The notes under the pieces were generated by a model that was given only the letters and a program-made list of their open reading frames with translations, ran no database searches and was not told where the DNA came from. Source: Silene conica (taxonomy: Eukaryota > Streptophyta > Magnoliopsida > Caryophyllales > Caryophyllaceae). Taken from it: DNA of 64,000 nt. Positions 45,356 to 58,346 of the stretch are shown piece after piece (positions within the stretch are counted from its first letter, which is position 1; each line of letters starts with the position of its first letter). Made by a program: the position numbers and the translations under genes. Location of the stretch: assembly GCA_029255685.2 (NCBI GenBank), contig CM055318.2, positions 70,527,136-70,591,135 on the forward strand. Direction: 5' to 3'.

Positions 45356-47240
45356 CAAAAAGTTGCACGCAACATTTATAAATGTTTAACAAGTTAATGT
45401 ATGATGTATATACTTATAATTCATTTTCAGGACCACATATTAACCTCACCTACTTAATATCTACAAGACATGTAAAACATTGGCTATAACTGTAGCGACA
45501 TATGTCGTAGTCATGTTTTCCTACCTATTCGGGTTTGAACCGATAATTTCCCAAGTACACAACAACGTCGATTTGCTTATTTATATGTTGTTCATTGTTT
45601 ATATGGGTGTATCATTTTTTTCCACCTACATTGACAACACAACAAATACAATTGTGAGAGATTGGGATAAGAGGTTGAAGATCTACTTTATGAGCTTGGG
45701 CACTATCCGACTCATTGAAGTCCTTCCAGGTCACTTGATCACTTAATCGAGTACTGGTACATCACTCGAGTCCTCCATATTGGAGAAGTGTCCAAGGTTT
45801 GATTACATTTTTTTTTAAATTTCTTTATATAGAAATCCCTAGTCTCTTGTATTGTAACAATTCTTATAGTATTAAGTAGTCATAAACTTTTTTGAACCAT
45901 TACGCAAACATTAACAACAAAAGTTGGGCCAGAATTGCCTGTGTAAGTGGAAACATTTTCATTTTCATGATTTGAACCCGTGACGTCTAGTCACGGTAAC
46001 TCTAATACCATGATAGATAATGCGGTGAGAGTGGAAATGTTTGATGACACAATATAAAAATCATTGAATATAATTGGTTTGAGTGTCGCTATAATTGATG
46101 TCAAAATAGACTTGTAAGAAAACAAAAATTATTAATCAATACCTATATTGCTATAATATAGTCAATATATATTTTTCACAATTTACTAGACGTTTGTCAC
46201 GTAATATTAGTATTTTGCCACAAATATTGTTACGTTTGTTAGTATTTTGTCACGATTATTGTTGATTTTAATTTCTTTTGTTATATAATCAATTCAATCT
46301 AAAAGAATTTTGTCCAATAAAAAATTATGAACATTTATTTGTAAATTACGGTGAGAATTATAATTTGTATTTAATATTAGATATATTGATATTACTTTTA
46401 AATTTAATTTTCTTAACCTGTAAAAAAGAAATTTTAATATTTGCTGTGATTTCATTTGTTTTTAACATTGTGACTTTTTTAACTTTTTGCTAAAAGTTAA
46501 AATTAAAAAGCGACCGATGAAAGTATTAGTATTATATAATTTTTACGATTTGTAAGTTTCTTTAGGTTGTAAATTTGTAAATAGTATTAGTATTAATATT
46601 ATATAATACTTATTATTTGTTTCTAGTTATTTATTTATTTATTGTATGTTTGTTTGAAATTTTGAAGAGGGAAGACTCGAGTTACCGATTACAAGATGGA
46701 CTCCATCCAGAGATATACAATTTGCTCAGGATACGTGATAATCAATTGGGAAAACCATTTGATATTCAAAATCTCTTCCATAGTGGTATTCAATTTCGAG
46801 TTGAACATAAATTTCCTGAACAAATTAAAAACTCGTACATGTTTAACGGAGTATCAATTCCCTTGATACATCTACGGGTAACTTCCTTGCAATTTATATT
46901 TAATATATTAAATTTATTTTGTCAAATGGGAGAGTTACTCGAACTTTGTTTAAACTCGTGAATTCAAGGGTCTATTCTAACATCCGGTGATAATAAAGTA
47001 TAAACGATGTCATTAAATAAATGTATGGATAGTTCTAACTTTCTAACTCTATGTAAATGTCAATTAGTAAAGGAACGTTAAAAAATGTTCAATTACTTCA
47101 ATGTTGTTATGTTTCAATCCAAATATTGCTAGTTAGTGTCATTAAACCTCAATATGTTTCCAAGAAATCAATAAATGTGAATAAATAAGCAAAATGTAAC
47201 ACCTAAAATCTTAACCTATAAAATGATGGGACTTATGACC
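45356..47240. other. AT-rich gap, two unassigned frames
   Basis: The frame at 45,480-45,746 reads with hydrophobic segments (VVVMFSYLFGFEPIIS and VDLLIYMLFIVYMGVSFF) and could be a membrane-protein fragment, but it starts at TTG and has no partner exons. The frame at 46,617-46,961 contains LQDGLHPEIYNLLRIRDNQL, of unknown origin, ending at a possible splice donor. Neither is supported as a gene. Confidence 0.3.
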
Positions 47241-47248
47241 ATATATAC
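47241..47248 (+). promoter_or_regulatory. TATA box of the ECA1-like gene
   Basis: CATATATACTC lies about 90 bp upstream of the ATG at 47330, a normal plant spacing. Confidence 0.5.
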
Positions 47249-47329
47249 TCATCCAAACAACTTTATTTCTAGATCCAATACATTAATCCGACTAAACAAA
47301 AAAACTTGAAACCCAACAACACCGAAAAG

Positions 47330-47749
47330 ATGAACAACTCTATAATGAAGTTTGTAGGAGTAATTGCCATCATGGTATTTTCATATGCAATTATCGGGTC
47401 GGATGCTAGTAAATCTTTCGAGCATCCTACACCTAAAGACCCATGGTTCAATTTGCCACTACCACCACAACCACGACCTGGGTTTTACAAGTTTTTAGGC
47501 GATTGTATCGATAAAACATCTCGAGAGTGTGGGTTGAAGATGTATGATGCGATCTTCAATTACAAAGACAACATTGGTAGGGATTGTTGTGAGAAAGTTG
47601 TAAGGGCGTCATACCTTTGCAATCGTTCTTTGCAATACATTCTTGGCCAATTCGACAAGTTCAAGTATGATGCTGCTTTTATTTCCGATAGAAGCAACAT
47701 TGTGTACCAGAATTGCAAGAAATCGCTCGAAGAGGAGAATATTGCATAA
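47330..47749 (+). CDS. ECA1 gametogenesis-related / prolamin-like secreted protein
   Basis: Intronless gene of 139 residues. The start at 47330 gives a classic signal peptide (MNNSIMKFVGVIAIMVFSYA, cleavage probably after the SDA near 26), a proline-rich linker (NLPLPPQPRPGF) and a six-cysteine prolamin-like domain: C59, C67, C86-C87, C97, C129. The family of small secreted cysteine-rich proteins is expressed mainly in reproductive tissue, and the egg-cell EC1 proteins belong to it; whether this member acts in reproduction is inference. Small lineage-specific expansions of this family are usual in plants. It is intact, with a TATA box upstream. An upstream in-frame TTG at 47306 is not a plausible start. 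Confidence 0.82.
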   Translation: MNNSIMKFVGVIAIMVFSYAIIGSDASKSFEHPTPKDPWFNLPLPPQPRPGFYKFLGDCIDKTSRECGLKMYDAIFNYKDNIGRDCCEKVVRASYLCNRSLQYILGQFDKFKYDAAFISDRSNIVYQNCKKSLEEENIA

Positions 47750-48703
47750 GCTTTTAATTAGTAAATTATACCAATAAATGTACTTTGATTTTTGGTCGCG
47801 TCTCTAAAGTATAAATTATATTATTTCCAAGTTTCATTATTATTGAATTCATATAATTCACTAGTAATTGTACCTTCATGTCTCTCTTATAAGTCTAAGA
47901 TGTGGTGCAACTAATTATAATTATAATCTATTATAATTCAATATCGGATCTGGAAATAAAAATGAAGGAGGGCGAAGATGTAGACACTTAATCGAACATG
48001 TGAATACTTATACTCGGCCACCGAGTCAAAGAGGGGACGAGTAATCAAATGGAGAAATATAGCAAATCACCCTCATAATTTTGACACTCTGCGCAATTAA
48101 GCTCCTTAATTTATAAATGCGATCGGCCTCATAAGTTTCTCTCAATGTACATACAATTAACCTATACTAAATTAAATGTTTTACTATTATATTATTGAAA
48201 ATCAAAATTATCGATAAAATATTAACTCTAAAATTCCCAACTATTAGAATACATGTTCAAATATTTGTGTTCATTCATTTTGGTGAAAAAAATATTCATA
48301 ACATAAGAATTTTTAATGAAATTAGAATGAAAAAGTATGTGACGAAATTTTTCTCTATGTTAAAGTTGATTTAGATTTCTCATTGAATATGTAAATATTC
48401 TAAAATTTTATTACTTATATTTTCAATGGTTTTTATAGTAGTTAGAAAAAATAGGTAGAAAACTTTATTTGTGCTAAATTGCACATTCTTAAAAATGTAT
48501 GAGCTAATTTGCTATAAGTGAAATTTAAGAGCTTAATTTACACACACTACGTAAGTTATAGGTGTAATTTGCTTTATCCCGTAATCAAACGTATAGAAAC
48601 ATAAATGATCAAGAGTAGCCCCTCTTGACATAATCAAGTAGAAAAAAAACCAAAATCATGGATTTTATTTTCCCATGAAAAAGTTTTACATTTTTCCCAT
48701 GAA
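47750..48703. other. AT-rich intergenic, no gene
   Basis: Nothing supported beyond the 3' flank of the ECA1-like gene. Confidence 0.5.
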
Positions 48704-48732
48704 CTAGTTTTACACCGTGCACAAAATGCACG
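48704..48732 (-). mobile_element. Helitron 3' terminus on the minus strand
   Basis: Read on the minus strand: hairpin CGTGCA, loop TTTTG, TGCACG (48716-48732), spacer GTGTAAAA, CTAG (48704-48707), then T. The matching 5' end would lie to the right. TCTATATCTATTAATATGG on the minus strand, starting at about 50,850 after an A, is one candidate, giving roughly 2.1 kb, but it is not confirmed. Confidence 0.55.
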
Positions 48733-51048
48733 AGTATATAAATATATACTTATATAATAAAGTAAAGTTCAAAAGTATATACTTTGAACTTATATACAAA
48801 TTACAATTTTTCGAACACGAGTGATTATACACAACAATTGTTTTTTATTCAGATCATCTTAGTTTAAGACGACTTTCACATATGATTAAATTAAAAGTGA
48901 AAAAAAAAGTAAATACGAAATAAAACATACTTAAAAACAAAAAGAGACCTATGAACATTTATTAATATTTATTAACTTAGACGATCTTAAACAAAAAATA
49001 CGGTTAAAAAAATACATTTATAATTTTTTTTGGCCAATTTTTTTTATATTTCCGATGTAATATGCAAACTATAAATATTTACTAATATTTTCGTATTTGT
49101 TCTATTTTAATCATTGAAAACTGATATTCTATTTAATCTACGAAATTAGACCCCGTTAATAAATGAGTGGTAAATTTCATAAGCTCAATCAAAATTTACA
49201 AAATTAGAATACAAGATAAAAACCCCAACCATATTAGTTAAAATAGAAAAATAAAATATTTCATTAACTCAGGCCGTCGTCTTTTATTAATTAAATAATT
49301 AAAGAAATTAATACAGTACATAAATTTATATATATATTACGAAAGTGTTATATATAAAAAAACTTATATATCCAACCAAATAAGTTAAAATCGAAATCAA
49401 AAAACCTTTATTTACCAGAATACCGTATTTGATTTGATAATATTTAATTTTTAATACTTGTTTTGTGTGTCTTTAATGCAGGTACAAAGAGATCGAAATT
49501 TTAAATTTTATATCGATGATGAAGGGCTATAGCACCGATCTCAGATATCACATTTTATCAATTAAAATGTGTTTTGTTTATTTAAATTGTTTGACATGTA
49601 ATTATTATTTGTAGTTTGTAATTATATGATATATAATCTGTTATAACAATTACAATATAATTGAGCAATTCAACAATTCAGCCAATCGGATTGTTTTAAA
49701 TGAAAAAAAAAATTCAGGAGAGAGTAGTTAAATGAAGATTAGAATGTGGGTTGCTTTTTCAGAAAAAAAAACAAAACAAAACAAGAAAACAAAATTTCAG
49801 CCAATCAGATTGCTTTAAATGAAAAAAAACCAAATGTTAGGAGATAGATTAATTAAATCAAGAGTAGAACGTGAGTTACTTTTTTAGAAAAAAAAAAACA
49901 AAATTTCACCCAATCAGATTGTTTAAAATGTTGTTCCTTTTATAGAAAGGGAATTTTCAACTACTTTATAACGAAATCCTTTCGTAATGGAGGAGTTTAA
50001 TTACCTACCTCTCCCAGATTGGCTAGAGATCAGCCAATTTATGTGGGTTGTAAAATCACGGGATATTAATTCCACATGAAAACCAAACGAGTCCTAAATG
50101 TGGTACAACCAAGCCAATACAGATAGTAAGATTACTGACTTCTATAGGCCTGGCCCATAGCTCGTAAGTGTATTTGGCTACCTTACCCAATTATTTGAAT
50201 TATGAATTTATAAATCTATTGGCGTTTCTAGCTAAGGGGAAAGAGGACTGTACAACCACATACACAATAGTACTACTACAAGATCAGTAAGTCTCCCTTG
50301 CGACGGATGTAACGGGTCAAGTTCTATCATACATAAGACAAAACATTGAAAATCTTAAATGCTTTGTCTCTTCCTACCTAAGTGGATAATATATGACTTA
50401 TCGCAAGTTTACGACGGATATATCCGTCACAAATAAAAATTTGTGCTAAAAGTAAGAAAATGATCGAACTGATCGTGATTCGTGAATCGTGAGAGTATTG
50501 ATAAAAGAAGAAGTTGCTTAATTAGCATCTTAGTTACATTGTAGATTGATTTGCCAACTTGACCTTTTAAGCTTATAGTATTATCTTTCGACTTAAGGTT
50601 TGTTACAACATAATTTAAGTTCATATTTACGGAGTATCATTTTAAAACAAAGCTACAAGCTAGATTTACAATGTTCATAAACTACGTAATTTGTTGTCTA
50701 GATAAGCTACGTTTTTGCTATTTTATAAATAAGTCTCAAAAACAAACCATTGAAAATATATACTCTTTAAGAAGACGAAAATACTCTTAAGAAGACTAAT
50801 GTCGCAATTAATTATTTCCGTCTATCTTATCCATATTAATAGATATAGATTTCGTATAATTTCATGCGTCCACGTGTATCACATTCATTTTCTTTTATTT
50901 TTTAATTTAAAATAAAAGAGGATTCACCATTAAAAAAATATATGGAATTAATTTATGAAAAACAAACTTTATTAATAGAATTTCTTCGAATAATCTATAC
51001 AAACTTCAATGAACCACCATCCCAATTTTATTTATGTTTCATAAATAA
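48733..51048. other. AT-rich repeats, no gene
   Basis: At about 49,670-49,925 a ~115-bp unit (CAGCCAATCRGATTG, then AAATGAAAAAAAA) occurs about two and a half times. A short palindrome, ACGGATATATCCGT, lies at about 50,413. The frame at 50,427-50,624 is unsupported. Confidence 0.45.
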
Positions 51049-51050
51049 TA

Positions 51051-51257
51051 CTCCCTCCGTCCCGATCAATTGTTATCTATTGATTTTGACACAAAGATTA
51101 AAAAAAGAATTGTAAATGAATTTGGACCACACAAATTATATGGCCCCACATGTAATCAAATGTCATCCACAAAAAGTTGCCAAAAATGGAAATAGATAAC
51201 AATTCAATGATACGCCCCAAAATAGAAATAGATAACAAATGACCGGGACGGAGGGAG
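51051..51257. mobile_element. Stowaway MITE (207 bp), TSD TA
   Basis: Terminal inverted repeats begin CTCCCTCCGTCCC at both ends and extend to a TTGTTATCT motif on each side. TA duplications lie at 51049-51050 and 51258-51259. This is the Tc1/mariner-derived Stowaway signature. No coding capacity; the minus-strand frames overlapping it are shadows. Confidence 0.92.
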
Positions 51258-52511
51258 TACAATAATAAAATGCAGAATTTACACAATAATCCGTATAGTC
51301 TACCAATAATAAAAAAATAAAATAAAAAGGACGAACAAAAAAAATTATTAGCAATGAAAAAAAAAGATAAAACGAACAACGTTATTATATTATTTTATAA
51401 TATTTGACCATTATAGTAGTAACAATTTTGAGAAATATTACTAAATTTGAGTAATTTTTTTGAATAATAAATAGTTTTCAAAAAAAAAAATTGTTAATAA
51501 ACAGTACTGTTAATTTTCAATTTAAAAAATGAGATCTATAAAAAGTTGACAAATTAAATAAACTATAAACTTTGTTAAGTAAATTTTAGAGCATTCCACT
51601 AAAATAATACTTTAAAGTAATTCGTTATAGATATTGAACTTATTTACTAAAATGCGTAGATCTAAACTTTTTTATCATGTTTTAAAACTAAATTTATGTA
51701 TTTTTCACGATATGTAAATTTCAAATGCATACAATTTTTGTACATGTTTTAAACTATTATCATTATAAATTAAATATAGAGTATAGAATATACATGTATT
51801 TTAGTAACATTTTTAAATATTATTGTTCATATAACCATATTGCACGAGTATAAACTAGCTATGTTATATATAAGGCATTTTAATAAAATAGATAATCGAA
51901 ACATAAAGAATACAACTACAACGATTATATTTATAAAATGAAGGATTAGGAAAACCTGAATTTCGACTTGAGGGTCATTTCTAGTCTTTAGTTCTTGACC
52001 CTGTCCCATTTTTTGTTGCTGCGATAGTGAACTACCTACGCTTGAAAAAGTTTTTGGATACTTGGTACTATATTTCATATAGATTGTTCGCGTTGCAGTG
52101 CAAGACACTTGTCCCTACACTACGTTTTCATTGCCACGTTTCTAACTGCGTGCCACCCTTTGTGAACCCAATGTTTCAAATGTAATCCTTCGTTTATATC
52201 CAAACTACTCATAATTCCTTTTTCACAAACTACTTTACGACGATCGTACATACGACCAATAGAAAAGTAATCACATTTTGATAAGTAGTGACTACTTTTG
52301 ATTAAATAGTGACCACATTTTTTGTTTAAAAAATGACCTATTTATCAAAAAGTGATCACTTTTTATCACAACATGGTCACATTTTACCAAAAAGCACGGG
52401 TGAGACCGTTGTACAGGAGAACTATTGTTCTTTTTTATCCATTTATATTCAAACTATTATTTTCCTAATAAAGTAAAGAAAATTACTAAAATATTTTTAT
52501 GGACAACCTTT
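51258..52511. other. Intergenic with a degraded Helitron-like end
   Basis: Near 51,838-51,858 the sequence TTGCACGAGTATAAACTAG resembles a Helitron 3' end whose left hairpin arm has decayed. At 52,260-52,400 a series of GTGATCAC-like and AGTGACCAC motifs is repeated. No gene. Confidence 0.35.
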
Positions 52512-53796
52512 TGTTGGAAATAAGGGCTTATTTTGGAGAGTCAATTTCTAACATTTGTCCCACATTAGAGAGTTATGGAAGTTTGTATGTGTTTATATAT
52601 CCTTTTATTACTACACCTACCACTAGTTGGTCAAGAAAACCTTTTTGTAGAGCTTTGCGAGCTGCTTAATTTAGCTTGCACAGGCGCGCGTGTGCCGTGC
52701 CTGAGCCCGTTTCGGGAATTGAAAGCCTTTTGTAGAGGCTTTGCAAGGGTGCTTAATTCAGCTCGCACATGCGCGCGTGTGCCGTGCCTGAGCCCGGTCC
52801 GGATTCGGGGATCGAAAGCCTTCTTAGAGGCTTTGCGAGGTGCTTAATTCAGCTCGCACATGCGCGCAGCGCGCGTGTGCCGTGCCTGAGCCCGGTCCGG
52901 ATTCGGGGATCGAAAGCCTTCTTAGAGGCTTTGCGAGGTGCTTAATTCAGCTCGCACATGCGCGCAGCGCGCGTGTGCCGTGCCTGAGCCCGGTCCGGAT
53001 TCGGGAATCGAAAGCATTTTGTAGAGGCTTTGCGAGCTGCTTAATTTAGCTTGCACAGGCGCGCGTGTGCCGTGCCTGAGCCCGATTCGGGAATCGGAAG
53101 CCTTTTGTAGAGGCTTTGCAAGGGTGCTTAATTCAGCTCGCACATGCGTGTGTGTGCCGTGCCTGAGCCTGGTCCGGATCCGGATTCGGGAATCGAAAGC
53201 CTTCTGTAGAGGCTTTGCGTCGAGGTGCTTAATTCAGCTCGCACATGCGCGCGTGTGCCGTGCCTTAGCACGGTCCGGATCCGGATTCGGGAATCGAAAC
53301 TCGAAAGCCTTCTGTAGAGGCTTTGCGAGGTGCTTAATTCAGCTCGCACATGCGCGCGTGTGCCGTGCCTGAGCCCGGTCCGGATCTAGATTCGAGAGTC
53401 ATTTTCTAACATTTGTCCCACATTGGAGAGTTATGGAAGTTTGTATGTGTTTATATATCCTTTTATTACTACACCTATCACTAGTTGGTCAAGGAAGCCT
53501 TTTGTAGAGGCTTTGCGAGCTGCATTCAGCTCGCACAGTTGCGCGAGTGATGTGCCTGAGCCCGATTCTCTCCCCTACACTTTTAGCCATTGACTCCTGC
53601 TTTCGAGGAGGCGTACGATCACTCTCATATCCTCTCTCCTATTCTCATCTCTTTTCTGGGTAATTGCTTTAAATCGTTCAAAGTCTCACAGTTCCCTGAG
53701 TGGTCTCCTACCACGACGCTACGATTTTTGGTTCTGTCTTTTCTCCCTCTCGTTTTTTCGATTTTTTTTTATTGTTGTTACAACATTTTACCAACA
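52512..53796 (+). mobile_element. Solo LTR (1,285 bp) with internal minisatellite, TSD CCTTT
   Basis: TGTTGGAAATAAG at the left and TTTACCAACA at the right, with CCTTT flanking both sides (52507-52511 and 53797-53801). Inside, a GC-rich unit of about 85-110 bp (each with GAGGCTTTGCGAG, then CAGCTCGCACATGCGCGCG, then TGTGCCGTGCCTGAGCC) is repeated about eight times between 52,640 and 53,390. The leading segment with TTTGTCCCACATT is duplicated at about 53,405-53,500. Open frames here are repeat artefacts. TGTTGG ends and the CCCACATT segment resemble copia LTRs. Confidence 0.82.
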
Positions 53797-53801
53797 CCTT
53801 T

Positions 53802-54480
53802 ATTTACATAAAATGTCATTAAATGGTTCATCATTAATCAACAATCACACATTTAAATTAATATTTAAATGGGAAATGAGTTAAATATTTATTCAATATT
53901 TAAGGTTTCGCATTTGGTTGTTATTTACAGATTTTCTAATTACACATAGAACATTATTCTGTAATATTTATATACTTACTATTTAAGGTTGTTAATTTTA
54001 TTCAAACTCTAAATCAGTTTGTTTTCGTCTTAACTTTAAAATGGGTCAAAATTAGTCTCACTTCGAGATATAAGACAAATTTAATTTGTTACTTTTTTTA
54101 CATTATGTTTTTTATGTTTTCCATATTATTTGACCTTTTTTAAATTTAAAATGAATACCCTAACTTGAATAAAAATTTGTGGAACTAATAAATGGAATAA
54201 CTTAAGTATTTGACATACATTATACACTTTCGTACTTAACAATGCAAAAGAAATGAAATAATTTCTTTAATTAAGTAAAAATGAAAATAAGATAAATATC
54301 AAGTATACTATACTGTAGGAGTATAAATATAAATATTAAAGACCACAATGATAATTTAGATAGATCAAGTGGAATAATTGTATGGATGATATTTATTTTA
54401 AATGAGTATTGAAAAGTATTTCATAAAAAACATAATATTTTTTTTCTTCCATATTTCACTTTATTCTTTATAGATGAGAC
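53802..54480. other. AT-rich intergenic, no gene
   Basis: No feature supported. Confidence 0.5.
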
Positions 54481-54507
54481 GGGGGGGGGGGGGGGGGGGG
54501 GGGGGGG
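54481..54507. repeat. Homopolymer of 27 G
   Basis: An uninterrupted run of 27 G directly before a solo LTR, striking in AT-rich DNA. It may form a G-quadruplex. It could also mark an assembly or base-calling artefact, since length in such runs is poorly determined. Confidence 0.9.
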
Positions 54508-54514
54508 CGGTTAT

Positions 54515-56132
54515 TGTAACACCTATCCTTTGTAGGTGCTGAGTTGTGACTCAACTCGGTCGAGTCTGTAGAACTCGACCGAGTAAGTCGAACTCGGTCG
54601 AGTAAGTGTTACTCGACCTAGTGGGTGTTACTCACAATAAGTGGTGTCTCTCCACAGATCAGACCGCATTTTGTTATATAAGTAAATCCGAAAACCCCTT
54701 TTCACTTTTAATAACCTAAAATTAGAAATCACAATCAGCAGTAACTTCATCCCTTACCTCTCATTCCTTCCCTCAAATCCTTCAAGAGTGTTTAACAAAG
54801 GCTTAGACGCGCCGATCATCTAGCTAGCCCGTATTCTATCAAGTAAGTGTTACCCTATCGTATTTGTATCATAATTTATGGTTGATTAGTGAGTAACCCG
54901 TATTTATATAATCCTTAGGAGGAGGATTCGTAGAGGAACGTTGGTAGGAAGATTGTGCTTTCCATCCTGCTATACTTGCTGTTGATGTAGGGTTTCCCTA
55001 CTTAGTTTCTGTGTAATATTGATTGTAACGATACCGTCGAATTATCTAATATCACTGCGTTATTGTATGACTGTTGAGGTTGGAAACATAATGTGTCGGA
55101 CCGCATTTTGTTATATAAGTAAATCCGAAAACCCCTTTTCACTTTTAATAACCTAAAATTAGAAATCACAATCAGCAGTAACTTCATCCCTTACCTCTCA
55201 TTCCTTCCCTCAAATCCTTCAAGAGTGTTTAACAAAGGCTTAGACGCGCCGATCATCTAGCTAGCCCGTATTCTATCAAGTAAGTGTTACCCTATCGTAT
55301 TTGTATCATAATTTATGGTTGATTAGTGAGTAACCCGTATTTATATAATCCTTAGGAGGAGGATTCGTAGAGGAACGTTGGTAGGAAGATTGTGCTTTCC
55401 ATCCTGCTATACTTGCTGTTGATGTAGGGTTTCCCTACTTAGTTTCTGTGTAATATTGATTGTAACGATACCGTCGAATTATCTAATATCACTGCGTTAT
55501 TGTATGACTGTTGAGGTTGGAAACATAATGTGTCGGACCGCATTTTGTTATATAAGTAAATCCGAAAACCCCTTTTCACTTTTAATAACCTAAAATTAGA
55601 AATCACAATCAGCAGTAACTTCATCCCTTACCTCTCATTCCTTCCCTCAAATCCTTCAAGAGTGTTTAACAAAGGCTTAGACGCGCCGATCATCTAGCTA
55701 GCCCGTATTCTATCAAGTAAGTGTTACCCTATCGTATTTGTATCATAATTTATGGTTGATTAGTGAGTAACCCGTATTTATATAATCCTTAGGAGGAGGA
55801 TTCGTAGAGGAACGTTGGTAGGAAGATTGTGCTTTCCATCCTGCTATACTTGCTGTTGATGTAGGGTTTCCCTACTTAGTTTCTGTGTAATATTGATTGT
55901 AACGATACCGTCGAATTATCTAATATCACTGCGTTATTGTATGACTGTTGAGGTTGGAAACATAATGTGTCGGACCGTTGCGAAAAATGGATCTCACTCC
56001 TACGATTGCTCTTCATAGGACCTGCCACAGAGAGAACGTGCACATTAATGGTCTAGGTACCCCTTGCTAAGGTAAGTGGGGGAATTGGTGTGGGGTTAAA
56101 GGCCGCCACTTGGTTGTGTGACAGTGATATCA
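54515..56132 (+). mobile_element. Solo LTR (1,618 bp) with triplicated core, TSD GTTAT
   Basis: Starts TGTAACACC and ends GTGATATCA, flanked by GTTAT (54510-54514 and 56133-56137). Near the start it carries repeated ACTCGGTCGAGT motifs. A 437-bp unit is present three times head to tail, exactly 54662-55972 (units starting at 54662, 55099 and 55536). Each unit contains a TATA-like TTATATAAG, so the probable LTR promoter is triplicated. By eye the units are essentially identical, suggesting recent amplification or an assembly artefact. The repeated small minus-strand frames are not genes. Confidence 0.85.
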
Positions 56133-58144
56133 GTTATTTGTGATTATCAGATTGTGGTTTATACTACTGTATTGTGACTGTCTTATTGCATCAGTTTCTA
56201 ACGCTTGTGGTTTGTTGCGCTGTGATGATCTATGTATGGTGAGCAGATTCTCAGGTTCGTAGATGTTGATGCTTGCTAGCTCGGGGAGGATGAGAATCAC
56301 GCAGTCATACAGTGTCTTGATAATTACCTAGCTTCCGCAAACAATTTTGTTTTATGATTGTTTACCAGACGATTATAAAGAATACTTTAATCACTACCCT
56401 TATAAAGGTGGCTTTCAATTTGTTTATCTTGATAATGGTAAATGTCCTCATAGTCTGATGGTCATATCTAAAGGCCTTGAAGTATGAGGATGTAACAAGT
56501 ATCATGCCGATTAGGCTGTATCTTTTATATGGACTTTCACCCAAGACGGAACTTCTATTTATATGATGCGATAAGCTAATAAGAAACTACACAACATAAT
56601 TAACCTAATACTTTAGATAACATTCATGACACTATACCCACTTTCCGTCGAGGGTCTGGATACTAATGTTTGCTTCTTGGACGTTCACATTCATGTTAGG
56701 GGAATCTCCAAGAAATATGAAAATAAAAACATTAATTGTTTTGCTAAAAGGGACCACAATTTCAATCAAAGTTTACTACAAACATTATGTGGGAGAGTAT
56801 AGCCCTACCAAGCAAGTCACTTAAAAAATAGATAAATACGGTGCTAAGTGCGAGTAGACCATAACCATTTTAGGTTAGGCCTAGAAAAGTATGATATGGA
56901 GACTATATCTGGCAAACAAGCCAATCGGGTCGGGTTCAAGTTGTTCAGGTTCGAAGAATTCAGGGCGAACTAGGTTGAGTAATCTCATTTTGGGCTGGTC
57001 ATTTTCGGCTAGGTTTGTTTCAAGTTATTTAAAGGTAACGGCCAGTTGAGTCGGATTAAATAGGATCGGGAAATTCCGGTATAGGATCCAATTTAGGCCC
57101 CCAATTCGAGTGTCAGTTGGTATCGGGTAAGATTATTTAGTCCGGGTCATTGGGGAGATATCAGTTTTACCAAAGAGCATTTCTTAGAATAAGAGAGGTT
57201 TGATGATAAACTTTTAAAGGAACATTGAGAACTGATATAACAGTCAGAACGAAGTTAAAAGGAAAATAAATAATAAGAATATTTTGATGATGAAAAAAAG
57301 ATGACAAATTAAACTCATTCTCAGAAACAAGCGGTTGATGTGTGGACGAAGGAGAGGGACAAAATCAAAGAAGGGATCTAAGAGCTCTAAAGATATACCA
57401 CATCTATATTAATTATTTACCATATCTTAAATTTAAAGATCAAAAGAGAATGAAGAAATGTACATATTGCATGTAACCAAAGACGAAGAATGTCAAGTAT
57501 TAAATAGTGGTATTACCTAGCACAATTGTTGAAGTGGCGCAGTGATAAAATCCTAAATCTCATTCAATTTTGAAATACTTCTTGGAGGTCATGTAATCGA
57601 CATGCGAAAGTCACGAGGATTTTTGACATGAGAAAGTAGGAAGAAAAATGGTTCTTATCTAGTGAAGAATATTAGCAATAGTGATTGTTTTACGTTTTTA
57701 ATCGCACCATAGTTTATAATAGAACCGTTTATTATCATTTATTTATGTTTTCAAGTTATTCCATCTTATAAATATGAACACTCTATAAATTATGGATTTA
57801 TTAAAAAAATCAATGTATGTAAATAAAAATGTGTATGTTTCATATATAACCTAATTTTGAAATCTTAGTTAATATCCAAAAGTGCTAAAATAATGATACG
57901 AGGTCTTTAATAAATGAGTATAAAAGCGAAATAAAAAGCGGTCCAGGTCATTATCTTACCCTAGCTTCGTCCCTACATATAACCGCATGCAATATTGACT
58001 TAATTAAAGTACAAATGAGTTGTCATTATTATTTTACTTTACCAATAAAACTTCTCAAAACTACTATCTAATGAAAAAAAATGTGTTATTAGACCATGTT
58101 TATCCGTAGGTCTTGTAGCCCTAGTTCCTATATTAAAATATTAA
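56133..58144. other. Intergenic, no gene
   Basis: About 56,925-57,150 is rich in TCGGGT-type words, like other GGGTCGG-rich non-autonomous elements in the window, but I see no ends. The frame at 56,362-56,544 is unsupported. Confidence 0.4.
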
Positions 58145-58346
58145 TTTTTTTTGGTGACGAGGGGTTTAATCCTCCGGGCCCATGCATTCCCGCACCACCA
58201 CATGGACCATGTAAGCCACCCCTTCGGGGGCTGCAGTGGCCAAGTGGTCATCGCCTAGTTGGTAATCGAACCTGAGATCTCTCAACTCCTGCATTTCTGC
58301 AAGCTTTAAGGTTTAACTCAGTTACCGCTAGACTAACACCACTTGG
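58145..58346 (-). mobile_element. tRNA-derived SINE
   Basis: On the minus strand the element opens CCAAGTGGTGTTAGTCTAGC, includes an A-box-like TAGTCTAGCGGTAA and a B-box-like GGTTCGATTACC about 50-60 bases later, and ends with a short A-rich tail (plus strand TTTTTTTT at 58145). These are RNA polymerase III internal promoter boxes, as in plant SINEs. No coding capacity. It is inserted in AT-rich repeat sequence. Confidence 0.72.

Noticed and set aside
45480..45746. 88-aa hydrophobic frame
   Set aside because: Starts at TTG, lacks neighbours or recognised domain; too weak to call.
52575..53372. Several overlapping frames with repeated SARTCARVPCLS-type units
   Set aside because: They follow the LTR minisatellite on both strands; no start context or homology.
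55002..55624. Two identical 61-aa minus-strand frames
   Set aside because: They are copies of the same 437-bp LTR repeat, not duplicated genes.
54662..55972. CRISPR-like or satellite array
   Set aside because: The units are long, directly adjoining and inside an LTR with target duplications; no spacers.
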